Part shown: one piece after another, positions 23,635 to 31,526 of the stretch
How the letters are laid out: each line of letters starts with the position of its first letter
How positions within the stretch are numbered: position 1 is the first letter of the stretch
Assembly: GCF_028292945.1 (NCBI RefSeq)
Contig: NZ_JAQGLJ010000001.1
Span: 1-47,027 of the forward strand
Length of the DNA stretch: 47,027 nt
Direction of reading: 5' to 3'
DNA from: Sphingomonas bacterium
GTDB lineage: Bacteria; Pseudomonadota; Alphaproteobacteria; Sphingomonadales; Sphingomonadaceae
Program-made: the position numbers and the translations under genes
Notes under the pieces: model-generated
Told to the model about the DNA's origin: nothing
The model's input: the letters and a program-made list of their open reading frames with translations, nothing else
The model's database searches: none

Positions 23635-25299
23635 ATGCAGAACCATCCCGGCAACCGGCTCCATTACGGCGACAACCTCGCGGTGCTCCGCGCGCAGGTG
23701 GACGACGCCAGCGTCGACCTCGTCTATCTGGACCCGCCGTTCAATTCGAACGCGACGTACAACATCCTCTTCCGTTCGCCCGCGGGCGCACAGGCGGACG
23801 CGCAGATCGAGGCGTTCGAGGATAGCTGGCACTGGAACGACGTGGCCGAGGACGCCTTCGATCAGGTCGCGCGGTCGGGCAATACCAAGGCATTCGACCT
23901 GCTGAACGCGATGCGCGCGTTCCTGGGCGAGAACGACATGATGGCGTATCTCGCCATGATGGCGGTGCGCCTGCTTGAATTGCACCGCGTCCTCAAGCCG
24001 ACGGGCAGCCTGTACCTGCACTGCGATCCCACCGCGAGCCACTACCTCAAGCTGCTACTCGACAGCGTATTCGGGCCGGAGCGGTTCCGCAGCGAGATCA
24101 TCTGGAAGCGGACCAGCAGCCACAATAGCGCGCGGCGTTGGGGTCCCATTCACGACGTCATCCTGTTTTACTCGCGCTCACAGGATTTCACCTGGAACCG
24201 CACCTATACTGCGTATGACGAGAGCTACACGCGCTCCTATTACCGGCATGTCGATGAGCAGGGCCGCCGGTTTCGGCTCAGTGATCTGACGGCGAGCGGG
24301 ACGCGCAACGGCGAGAGCGGCCGGCCTTGGAACGGGTTCAACCCGACCGCCCATGGCCGGCATTGGGGAGTTCCATCGGTAGCGAAGGAGGCGTTCGGAG
24401 AACGAGACTTGACGCCGCACGGCTGGCTCGACCTGTTCCTCGCCGAGGGCATGATCGCGATGACCGGCGACGGCGGCGGCTGGCCGCACGTCCGTCGGTA
24501 CTTGGACAAAATGCCTGGGCAAGCCGTGCAGGATATCATCGACGACATCCCGCCCCTGTCGCAACGACACGCCGAGCGGTTGGGCTATCCTACCCAGAAA
24601 CCGCTCGCCTTGCTCGAACGGATCATCGCCGCATCATCTTCTGCGGACGGCACGGTGCTCGACCCGTTCTGCGGCTGCGGCACGGCGGTGCATGCGGCGC
24701 AGAAGCTCGGGCGCAACTGGATCGGCATCGATGTGACGCACCTCGCGATCAGCCTGATCGAGAAGCGGTTGAAGGACGCATTTCCGGGCATCGGCTTTAC
24801 CGTGGAGGGCACGCCCAAGGACCTGGCCTCCGCGCTCGATCTCGCCGCGCGCGACAAATACCAGTTCCAGTGGTGGGCGGTGTCGATGGTCGACGCGATG
24901 CCGTTCGGCGGCAGGAAGAAGGGTGCCGACGGCGGCGTCGACGGCATCATCTACTTCAAGCCCGACGGCAAGCGGACCGAAAAGGCGATCGTCTCGGTCA
25001 AGGGCGGCGCGAACGTGGGCGTGCAGATGATCCGCGACCTGCATTCCGCGATGGAGCGCGACAAGGCGCCGATCGGCGTGTTCATCACCGCCGCCATGCC
25101 GACCAGCGTCATGGAGCGCGAAGCCGCCGCCGTCGGGCGGTTCAAGGCCGAAGCGACGGGGCGCACCTATCCGCGCCTGCAGATCATCACCCTGGCCGAG
25201 CTGTTTCAGGGCAAGCGTCCCGAGATCCCGCTGGTCGACGCGCATGCCGCGTTCCGGCGGGCGGGCCGCGAGGAGAAGCCGCAGGGAAGACTGCTCTAA
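23635..25299 (+). CDS. DNA methyltransferase (beta class) with a nuclease-like C-terminal domain
   Basis: A 554-residue N6-adenine or N4-cytosine DNA methyltransferase. Motif IV (LDPPF, 32-36) comes first, then a long variable target-recognition region (about 150-310), motif X (YPTQKPLALLERI, 318-330) and motif I (LDPFCGCGTA, 342-351), the order of the beta class. After residue 420 a second domain follows: GADGGVDGIIYF (430-441) and AIVSVKGG (451-458), then MIRDLHSAM and GVFITAAMPT. This resembles the Mrr-like PD-(D/E)XK fold, although the usual Q/E of the (Q/E)xK motif is Ser here. No separate restriction gene is nearby. It could be an orphan methyltransferase or a single-chain restriction-modification enzyme. 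No clear Shine-Dalgarno precedes the ATG. Confidence 0.88.
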   Translation: MQNHPGNRLHYGDNLAVLRAQVDDASVDLVYLDPPFNSNATYNILFRSPAGAQADAQIEAFEDSWHWNDVAEDAFDQVARSGNTKAFDLLNAMRAFLGENDMMAYLAMMAVRLLELHRVLKPTGSLYLHCDPTASHYLKLLLDSVFGPERFRSEIIWKRTSSHNSARRWGPIHDVILFYSRSQDFTWNRTYTAYDESYTRSYYRHVDEQGRRFRLSDLTASGTRNGESGRPWNGFNPTAHGRHWGVPSVAKEAFGERDLTPHGWLDLFLAEGMIAMTGDGGGWPHVRRYLDKMPGQAVQDIIDDIPPLSQRHAERLGYPTQKPLALLERIIAASSSADGTVLDPFCGCGTAVHAAQKLGRNWIGIDVTHLAISLIEKRLKDAFPGIGFTVEGTPKDLASALDLAARDKYQFQWWAVSMVDAMPFGGRKKGADGGVDGIIYFKPDGKRTEKAIVSVKGGANVGVQMIRDLHSAMERDKAPIGVFITAAMPTSVMEREAAAVGRFKAEATGRTYPRLQIITLAELFQGKRPEIPLVDAHAAFRRAGREEKPQGRLL

Positions 25300-25388
25300 C
25301 TCTTTGACGACGCAACCAGAAGAGGCTGGACGAAAGTGCGCCTTGCGGCTTTAAGCGGCACACGTCTTCCCCAGCCGAAAGCTCCTCC

Positions 25389-27296
25389 ATGCATCGCTAC
25401 GGCCTGTTTGCGCTTCTCCTCTCCACGCCCGCGCTGGCGCAGGTGCCCGCCGGCAACTCCGCACCGCAGCCGGTGCCCTATGTCGATCCGATCCCGGCGG
25501 CGCGCGACGTGCCCTATCCCGGCACGATGCAGCTCGACGTGGACGCGACCGACACCGAGCGTGGTATCTTTCGTGTCAAGCAGGTGATCCCGGTTGCGAC
25601 CGCCGGCCGGACGACGCTGTTGTATCCGAAATGGCTGCCCGGCAATCACGCGCCGCGCGGCGAGATCGAGAAGCTGGCGGGCCTGGTGATCCGCGCCGGT
25701 GGCCGTGTACTGCCGTGGACGCGCGATCCGGTGGACGTTTACGCCTTCCATATCGACGTGCCCAACGGCGCGCGGCAGCTGGACGTCGAGTTCCAGTTCA
25801 TTTCCGCGACGCGCCCCGATCAGGGCCGGATCGTGATGACGCCGACAATGATCTCGCTGCAGCCCGAGCGCGTCAGCCTGTACCCAGCCGGCTATTACAC
25901 CCGGCAGATCCCCGTACAGATGACGGTCAAGTACCCGACCGGCTGGACCGCGTCGGGCGCGGTCCCAGCGCGCGCGACCGGCGCGACCTACACCTACGAC
26001 AAGGTCAACTACGAGACGCTGGTCGACTCGCCGATCCTGGCGGGACGCTACCATCGCAACATCGCACTCAGCCCCCGCGTCGATCTGGCGATGTACGCCG
26101 ACAATCCGCGCGAGCTGAACGCCACGCCGGCGCAGATCGACACGCACAAGCGGCTGGTCGATCAGGCGGTGAAGACCTTCGGCGCGCAGCATTACGACCG
26201 CTACACCTTCCTGCTGTCGATCACCGATCAGCTCGGCGGCATCGGGCTGGAGCATCACCGCTCGTCCGAGAACGGGGTCAGCCCGGGATACTGGATCGAT
26301 TGGGAGAACTCGACCGCGCGCCGCAACCTGCTGCCGCACGAATATGCGCATAGCTGGGACGGCAAGTTCCGCCGCGGCGCGGATGCGTTCACGCCCGATT
26401 ACCGCACGCCGATGCGCAACTCGCTGTTGTGGGTCTATGAGGGACAGACGCAGTTCTGGGGCTATGTGCTCCAGGCGCGGTCGGGCATCGTATCCAAGCA
26501 GGATACGCTCGACGCCTATGCGAGCATCGCCGCCGGTTTCGACACCGCGCCCGCGCGGCAATGGCGCGACCTCGCCGACACCACCAACGATCCCGTCATC
26601 TCCGCGCGTCGGCCCAAGGGGTGGGCGAGCTGGCAACGATCCGAGGATTATTACAACGAAGGTCTGATGGTATGGATGGAGGTCGACGCGATGCTCCGCC
26701 AGAAGTCAGGCGGGACCAAGTCGATCGACGATTTCGCGCGTGCCTTCTTCGGCATGCGCGACGGCGACTGGGGGCAGCTGACCTATAATTTTGAGGATGT
26801 CGCGAGCACGCTCAACGGCATCGTGCCGTTCGACTGGGCGGGGTTCCTCCGACAGCGGCTGACCGAGACGGGCAAGCCCGCGCCGGTCAACGGCTTCGCG
26901 ATGAACGGCTACAAGCTGATCTACACGCCCGAGCCGACAAAATACTGGAGCCTGACCGAGCGCCCGCGCGGCACTGACGTCAGCTATTCGCTGGGCTTCG
27001 TGGCCGACAAGGACGGCGTCGCGACGGCGGTGATCTGGAACTCGCCGGCGTTCAAGGCGGGGTTCAAGACCGGCACGACGGTGCTCGCCGTCAATGGCGA
27101 GGCCTTCACCGGCGACCGGCTGAAGGCCGCGATCATCGCCGCCAGGGGCACGACGACGCCGATTGCGCTGACGATCCGCAACGGCCAGCAGGTGCGCAGC
27201 GTGTTAATCCCGTACTATGACGGTCCGCGTTATCCCCGGCTACAGAAGGTCGGCACGGGTGAAGGCGGCCTCGACCGCCTGCTCGCGCCGAAATGA
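25389..27296 (+). CDS. M61 family metallopeptidase with PDZ domain, exported
   Basis: A 635-residue glycyl-aminopeptidase-like protein (peptidase family M61). It has a signal peptide (MHRYGLFALLLSTPALAQ), a beta-rich N-terminal domain, the zinc motif HEYAH at 317-321 and the downstream Glu ligand in WVYEGQTQFWG (E351). LEHHRSSENG just before the motif is conserved in the family. A PDZ domain occupies roughly residues 530-620 (SLGFVADKDGVATAVIWNSPAFKAGF). It probably trims peptides in the periplasm. ppa follows 14 bases after the stop and may be co-transcribed. Confidence 0.94.
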   Translation: MHRYGLFALLLSTPALAQVPAGNSAPQPVPYVDPIPAARDVPYPGTMQLDVDATDTERGIFRVKQVIPVATAGRTTLLYPKWLPGNHAPRGEIEKLAGLVIRAGGRVLPWTRDPVDVYAFHIDVPNGARQLDVEFQFISATRPDQGRIVMTPTMISLQPERVSLYPAGYYTRQIPVQMTVKYPTGWTASGAVPARATGATYTYDKVNYETLVDSPILAGRYHRNIALSPRVDLAMYADNPRELNATPAQIDTHKRLVDQAVKTFGAQHYDRYTFLLSITDQLGGIGLEHHRSSENGVSPGYWIDWENSTARRNLLPHEYAHSWDGKFRRGADAFTPDYRTPMRNSLLWVYEGQTQFWGYVLQARSGIVSKQDTLDAYASIAAGFDTAPARQWRDLADTTNDPVISARRPKGWASWQRSEDYYNEGLMVWMEVDAMLRQKSGGTKSIDDFARAFFGMRDGDWGQLTYNFEDVASTLNGIVPFDWAGFLRQRLTETGKPAPVNGFAMNGYKLIYTPEPTKYWSLTERPRGTDVSYSLGFVADKDGVATAVIWNSPAFKAGFKTGTTVLAVNGEAFTGDRLKAAIIAARGTTTPIALTIRNGQQVRSVLIPYYDGPRYPRLQKVGTGEGGLDRLLAPK

Positions 27297-27310
27297 TCTG
27301 AAGGAACACC

Positions 27311-27859
27311 ATGCGCATAGACCTGATCCCGACGGGCAAGAACCCGCCCGACGACCTCAACGTCATCATCGAGGTGCCGACCGGCGGCGAGCCGGTGAAA
27401 TACGAGTTCGACAAGGCGAGCGGAGCGCTGTTCGTCGACCGCATTCTGCACACACCGATGCGCTACCCGGCAAATTACGGCTTCGTGCCGCACACCCTGA
27501 GCCCCGACGGCGATCCGCTGGACGCGCTGGTGATCGCGCGCTCACCGTTCATCCCGGGGTGCGTGGTGCGCGCGCGGCCCATCGCGGTGCTCAATCTGGA
27601 GGACGAGGCGGGCGGCGACGAGAAGCTGGTTTGCGTGCCGGTCGACAGCACCTTCCCATATTATTCCAACGTCAACGAGCGCGGCGACATGCCCGAGATC
27701 GTGTTCGAACAGATCGAGCATTTCTTCACGCACTACAAGGATCTGGAAAAGAAGAAGTGGGTCCGCGTCGGCACCTGGGGTGGCGCAGACGAGGCGCGGC
27801 GGATCACCATGGAAGCGATCGAGCGCTACAAGGCCAATCCGAAGGAACCTGAGGTCTGA
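27311..27859 (+). CDS. ppa: inorganic pyrophosphatase, family I
   Basis: A 182-residue cytoplasmic pyrophosphatase that hydrolyses PPi to drive biosynthesis. The PPase signature is complete (DGDPLDALV at 66-74). Other active-site segments are visible: KYEFDK, RYPANYGFVPHT, the acidic loop in the middle and HYKDLEKKKWV. AAGGA lies about six bases upstream of the ATG. It sits directly after the M61 peptidase gene. Together with HppA at 20477 the genome has both a soluble and an energy-conserving membrane pyrophosphatase. Confidence 0.97.
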   Translation: MRIDLIPTGKNPPDDLNVIIEVPTGGEPVKYEFDKASGALFVDRILHTPMRYPANYGFVPHTLSPDGDPLDALVIARSPFIPGCVVRARPIAVLNLEDEAGGDEKLVCVPVDSTFPYYSNVNERGDMPEIVFEQIEHFFTHYKDLEKKKWVRVGTWGGADEARRITMEAIERYKANPKEPEV

Positions 27860-27917
27860 GTGCCTTGGCCATGGCGTGGCTCCGTCACCTGATGTGACCC
27901 GTCGCAGCGGACCGTGA

Positions 27918-27974
27918 CGCTTTGGACGTGACATCATCACGTCCAAAGCGGAGCTTCTTGTACTCTGCTCCGCT
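27918..27974 (+). promoter_or_regulatory. two overlapping, mutually exclusive hairpins between ppa and the small Cys4 gene
   Basis: Hairpin 1 is a perfect 14-bp stem, CGCTTTGGACGTGA (27918-27931) with TCACGTCCAAAGCG (27937-27950), loop CATCA. Hairpin 2 is AGCGGAGC (27947-27954) with GCTCCGCT (27967-27974). They share AGCG at 27947-27950, so only one can form fully. Either may end ppa transcription or control the gene at 28022. A smaller stem, GTCAC/GTGAC, lies at 27884-27898. Confidence 0.6.
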
Positions 27975-28021
27975 GTCTTCGCGAGCTAGGGTGTCCCCAA
28001 CTTAGCGAGAGGCGGGGCGGC

Positions 28022-28186
28022 ATGGCATATCGTAAGCGGAAGTCCGGGGCGGACACTTGGCATTTCTGCCGCAACTGCACCTTGTGGCCGACGAGCGACT
28101 ATAGCGAGCAGTCGGGCAAGCCAACCACCGGAGAGCTGTGCAACCAGTGCCGGTCCAAAGACAGCGTCGGTAACTGCACGCGCTGA
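28022..28186 (+). CDS. 54-residue four-cysteine (zinc-ribbon-like) conserved small protein
   Basis: The frame opens MAYRKRKSGADTWHFC and continues through CRNC, the segment LWPTSDYSEQSGKPTTGELC, CNQC and SKDSVGNCTR. The CxxC pairs at C16/C19 and C40/C43, plus C52, suggest a single structural zinc site. I recall similar short proteins (RKRKxxDTWHWCxNC, then GELCNxCxxK) from other proteobacteria, none with a known role. The base composition is less GC-rich than in neighbouring genes. A weak GAGAGG lies about 12 bases upstream. Its TGA stop abuts the TfoX stop on the other strand (TGATCA). The leader holds two alternative hairpins. Confidence 0.8.
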   Translation: MAYRKRKSGADTWHFCRNCTLWPTSDYSEQSGKPTTGELCNQCRSKDSVGNCTR

Positions 28187-28540
28187 TCAGCCGCGCTTGC
28201 GGGCAGGTCTCTTTGCGGGCGCCCGCATCCCCGCCTCCAGCGCCAGCGTCGCCCAGCGCCTGAGCGCGTCGGGATCGTCGTAGCAGTCGTTGGGCGCGCG
28301 ACGGTAGTTCATCGAGCCGGTCTTCTCGCCCATCCGGAACGTGAAGCGCGGCGCGCCTTCCGCGTCCCACTCCGCATCACTGACCTTGTCGGCCTTCAAC
28401 CACAGCAGATCGTCGTCGACGATCGCGAACACGATGCCGTCGCAGTAAAGCGTCCGCCCGCCCATCATCGCGCGCGATGTCACCGTCGCCGGCGCCATCG
28501 CCTCGACGACCCACGCGACCAGCCCGTCGTCTGCCGCCAT
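28187..28540 (-). CDS. TfoX/Sxy N-terminal domain protein
   Basis: A 117-residue protein matching the TfoX N-terminal domain: VTSRAMMGGRTLYCDGIVFAIV, then LWLKAD and FTFRMGEKTGSMNYRRAP. The C-terminal helix-hairpin domain of full TfoX/Sxy is absent, replaced by a basic tail (KRPARKRG). Full-length TfoX regulates competence with CRP in gammaproteobacteria. Single-domain forms are common in alphaproteobacteria and have no established role. Its ATG overlaps the GNAT stop by one base, so it is the last gene of an EamA-GNAT-TfoX unit. Confidence 0.88.
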   Translation of the reverse strand: MAADDGLVAWVVEAMAPATVTSRAMMGGRTLYCDGIVFAIVDDDLLWLKADKVSDAEWDAEGAPRFTFRMGEKTGSMNYRRAPNDCYDDPDALRRWATLALEAGMRAPAKRPARKRG

Positions 28541-29016
28541 CAGACCCGCTCGGCCAGTTGCCTCAGCGCGTCGCCGCTGACCCGCTGCACCGTCCAGTCG
28601 TCCTGCCCGACCGCCCCCATCGCCCGGTAGAAGGCGATGGCGTCGGCGTTCCAGTCCAGCACCGACCATTCGAACCGCGCGCAGCCACGGTCCAGCGCGA
28701 TCGCCGCCAAATGCTGCAGCAGCATCTTGCCGACGCCCCGCCCCCGCGCCGCAGGGGTGACGTACAGGTCTTCGAGATACAGCCCACGCCGCCCCGACCA
28801 CGTCGAAAAGTTGTGGAAGAACAAGGCGAAGCCGACCGGTTCGCCGTCCGATGCGATCACCGCTTCGGCTGCGGGCGACGACCCGAACAACGCCGCGGTC
28901 AGGTCTGCTTCCGAGGCCTCTACCGCATCGGGTTCGCGCTCGAATGCGGCAAGCTCGCGCACGAAGCGGAGAATGGTTGGCACATCTGCCGCCACCGCCG
29001 GTCTCAATATGATCAT
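28540..29016 (-). CDS. GNAT family N-acetyltransferase
   Basis: A 158-residue GCN5-related acetyltransferase. The core acetyl-CoA site reads YVTPAARGRGVGKMLLQHLAAIAL (the RxGxG loop). LYLEDL just before it and WSVLDWNADAIAFYRAMGA after it place it among the diamine/spermidine-acetyltransferase-like GNATs. The acceptor substrate cannot be inferred. The ATG at 29016 overlaps the EamA stop in an ATGA junction, and its own stop overlaps the TfoX-N gene. Confidence 0.92.
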   Translation of the reverse strand: MIILRPAVAADVPTILRFVRELAAFEREPDAVEASEADLTAALFGSSPAAEAVIASDGEPVGFALFFHNFSTWSGRRGLYLEDLYVTPAARGRGVGKMLLQHLAAIALDRGCARFEWSVLDWNADAIAFYRAMGAVGQDDWTVQRVSGDALRQLAERV

Positions 29017-29909
29017 AACATCACCGCTGCGGGCGCGGCGGCCGGCTTCTGACGCAGCGCGAGCAGGCAGCCGACGACGATCAGCGTCGCACCCGCGAGC
29101 GTCGTCAGCGTCAGTTCCTCGCCGAAGAACCACCAGCCGAGCAGCGCCAGCCACACGAAGCCGGTATATTCTGTCGTGACGAGCACCTGTGCCTCCGCCC
29201 GCGCGTAAGCCCATGACAGCAGCAGCAGCGACACGCTCGCGAACAGCGCCGCCGCGACCAGCAGCGGCCATTGCCCGCCCGCAGGCGCCACCGCCGCCCA
29301 CGGCGCGAACGGCAGCAGGCAGAGCAGAACGGTGCCGGTCTGGAAGAACGCGATCTCCTGCGGCCGTGCCTGCTGCGCCTGGTGGCGCTGCATGACGAGG
29401 TTGATCGCGTACAGCACCGCCGACACGATTACCGCCACGATCCCCTCGACGATGCGCCCCTCAACTTCGGCACCATGCGGCGCGCCAAGTCGCCCGGCGA
29501 CGATCACGCCGACCCCCGCCAGGCCCAGCCCGGACCCCGCCACCGCACCCGCCGTCACCGCCTCGCCGAGGAACAAGGATGCCAACCACGTCGCCAGCAG
29601 CGGCGCGAAGAACGAGATCGCAATCGCCTCAGCCAGCGGCACCAGCGTGATGGCGTGGAACCACAGGCTCGCCATCGCGGCGACCAGCACCCCGCGCCCG
29701 ACATGCAGCCGCAGCAGGCGCGGTTCCGGCCAGGCGGGCCGCGTCGTCGCCCATAACGACCCAGTGATGACGATCCCCGCCGCCGTGCGCCACAACAGCG
29801 CGCTGTACGCGCCGAGCGCCAGCCCCAGCTCCTTCATCAGCGCATCCATGACGCAGAAGATCGCGATCGCCAGGCACGCGACAGCAAAGGGGACGAGGGT
29901 GGGGCGCAC
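29013..29909 (-). CDS. EamA/DMT family transporter
   Basis: A 298-residue protein with ten hydrophobic helices in two EamA repeats, a member of the drug/metabolite transporter superfamily. FCVMDALMKELGLALGAYSALLWR begins the first repeat, and AEAQVLVTTEYTGFVWLALLGWWFFGE lies in the second. The GTG at 29909 is used for lack of a better ATG. The substrate is unknown: family members export amino acids, metabolites or drugs. It heads a minus-strand unit with the GNAT and TfoX-N genes, each joined by overlapping codons. Confidence 0.9.
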   Translation of the reverse strand: MRPTLVPFAVACLAIAIFCVMDALMKELGLALGAYSALLWRTAAGIVITGSLWATTRPAWPEPRLLRLHVGRGVLVAAMASLWFHAITLVPLAEAIAISFFAPLLATWLASLFLGEAVTAGAVAGSGLGLAGVGVIVAGRLGAPHGAEVEGRIVEGIVAVIVSAVLYAINLVMQRHQAQQARPQEIAFFQTGTVLLCLLPFAPWAAVAPAGGQWPLLVAAALFASVSLLLLSWAYARAEAQVLVTTEYTGFVWLALLGWWFFGEELTLTTLAGATLIVVGCLLALRQKPAAAPAAVML

Positions 29910-29949
29910 TCCCGCCGCGTTACCCGGTATGTCTGTGCGGGACTACTGC

Positions 29950-30085
29950 AATCCTCCCCGTTACGGGAGGCGACGCGCGAGTTTGCTCGCGTGGCGGAGG
30001 GGGCGGGCGGCCGCGGAGTCCGGCGCGTCGAGAGCCCGCTCCGTCAGCCCTGCGGGCTGCCACCTCCCCATGAATGGCGAGGATT
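29950..30085. repeat. composite intergenic repeat bounded by 7-bp inverted ends
   Basis: AATCCTC (29950-29956) and GAGGATT (30079-30085) bound a unit holding three hairpins: CCTCCC/GGGAGG (29953-29970), CGCGAG/CTCGCG (29976-29991) and CAGCCC/GGGCTG (30045-30059). The whole resembles the CCTCCCC-type intergenic repeats of sphingomonads. It fills the gap between the EamA gene and the aspartic protease gene. Confidence 0.7.
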
Positions 30086-30092
30086 TGGAGGG

Positions 30093-30620
30093 TTAACGTA
30101 GCACCATCGTGTCACCCGCGATCCGCACCTCGTCCAGCTTGCCGAGGAAAGACTGCCCCAACAGCGATCGGTCGAGGCCGTCGAGCACCACCGCCGCTAC
30201 CGGGCCGACCCGCCGCCCGCCCAAGGTGATGCTGTCCAGCGTCACTGCAATGCCCCGCACCGGCCCCGACGCGCCGGTGCCGACGACAGCAAAAGTCGAC
30301 GGGTCGACCGCCAGTCCTGACGTCCGAGCGTCATCGATGCTCAACGCCACGACGGTCGCGCCGGTATCGACCACCATCGTCACGGGCTGCCCGTTGACCA
30401 TGACAGGGGCGTGAAAATGGCCGTTGCCGGCGCGCTTCAGTTCCACCGACTGGCCGGGCACAAGCATGGGTTCGCCGGGTCGATGTGCGACAGGTGCAGC
30501 CACCGGCGGTTGAGGTAGCGTAGCGCTCGCGAGGCTTGGGGTTGCAGGCGTCTGCGGCCGACCGGACAAAGCGATGCCGATGCCGAACAGCGCGACGGCG
30601 AACAGGAAGAGCCGGCCCAT
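30093..30620 (-). CDS. retropepsin-like aspartic protease, membrane-anchored
   Basis: A 175-residue protein of the bacterial clan AA aspartic protease group (TIGR02281-like). An N-terminal hydrophobic segment (LFLFAVALFGIGIAL) acts as a signal anchor, followed by a Pro/Ala-rich linker. The catalytic motif MVVDTGATVVALS gives the single DTG that works after dimerisation, and LDRSLLGQSFLGKL is the second conserved block. The protease would face the periplasm. Its substrate is unknown. It has its own start 47 bases from the S1/P1 nuclease gene on the same strand. Confidence 0.9.
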   Translation of the reverse strand: MGRLFLFAVALFGIGIALSGRPQTPATPSLASATLPQPPVAAPVAHRPGEPMLVPGQSVELKRAGNGHFHAPVMVNGQPVTMVVDTGATVVALSIDDARTSGLAVDPSTFAVVGTGASGPVRGIAVTLDSITLGGRRVGPVAAVVLDGLDRSLLGQSFLGKLDEVRIAGDTMVLR

Positions 30621-30667
30621 ATCGACAAGCTAGCAGTTCCGCCTTGCCGAGCCGCTAAGCCCGCTGG

Positions 30668-31516
30668 TTAAAAAAGCGCCTCGTCCAGCAGGCGCGCCAG
30701 CCGGATACCGCCGCGCCGCACGCTTTCGCGCGCCGCCGGCACGGCGGCCGCCACCGCCGCATCGCTCAGCGTCACCTTTGCGGGCGAGGGCGAGCAGCTA
30801 TCGCCGCCGAGCGCGCCGGCATAGGCCGTGTCGCGCGACAAGGCCCAGCTGTCGCGGCTCCAGTCCTCGACCGTGCCGGCCCCCATCCGGGCTCGCTCGG
30901 CGGCGGGATAGCGGCGGATCAGCGAAGGTCCGCTGGTGATCGCGCGCTCGGCGAGCGGGCCATCCCAGACCGAGTGGATGTTGAAGCGCGGGGGCGCATA
31001 TACCCCATAGGCGGCCGCGAGGCCGTTGCCGCCGCGATCGCTCTTGTCGCCCGCGTGGAGCGGCTGATGCAGGTCGCCGACGAAGTGGATCAGGAAGGCG
31101 AGCGCCTCCACCTTGTCCTTGCGCGACGTCCGCCGGTCGCGCAGCCGTGCCGCCTGCCGCGTCACCTGCGCCGACACGCAGTCGCCCTTTGCGCAGGCGG
31201 ACTGCAGGTCGAACGGCTTGCACACGTCGACATTCTGATAATGCCAGCTGAAGGCATAGCCGTAGCGCTGCTGCCCGGCCGCGTCCTTTAGCGGCTTGAT
31301 GCAATCGGCCCAGTAGCTCGCCTCTTCCGGCGTCCGCGCGGGACATTCGGGCGTGCCGAGCAGCGCCTGGTTGGCGAGCAGACTGCGCACCGCGCGTGCC
31401 GTCGACGGCTTGACGTTCGCCATGGCGACGAGGGCGATCGTCTCGTGACCATATTCCCAATAGGCCTGGGTGGGCGCGGCGAGAGCCAGCGCGGCGAGCG
31501 GGACAAAGCGGAGCAT
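30668..31516 (-). CDS. S1/P1 family nuclease, secreted
   Basis: A 282-residue zinc-dependent nuclease of the S1/P1 type, which degrades single-stranded nucleic acids and can remove 3'-phosphate from nucleotides. The ATG at 31516 gives a signal peptide ending in APTQA. The mature chain starts YW (W20 near the N-terminus ligates zinc in this family). Further zinc ligands are visible: H24, D71, H92, H144 and D148 in HFVGDLHQPLH, H154, and H181/D185 in HSVWDGPL. Paired cysteines fit a secreted protein. The next upstream gene (isoaspartyl peptidase) ends 10 bases before its ATG, so co-transcription is likely. Confidence 0.94.
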   Translation of the reverse strand: MLRFVPLAALALAAPTQAYWEYGHETIALVAMANVKPSTARAVRSLLANQALLGTPECPARTPEEASYWADCIKPLKDAAGQQRYGYAFSWHYQNVDVCKPFDLQSACAKGDCVSAQVTRQAARLRDRRTSRKDKVEALAFLIHFVGDLHQPLHAGDKSDRGGNGLAAAYGVYAPPRFNIHSVWDGPLAERAITSGPSLIRRYPAAERARMGAGTVEDWSRDSWALSRDTAYAGALGGDSCSPSPAKVTLSDAAVAAAVPAARESVRRGGIRLARLLDEALF

Positions 31517-31526
31517 CGGCAGCGCC

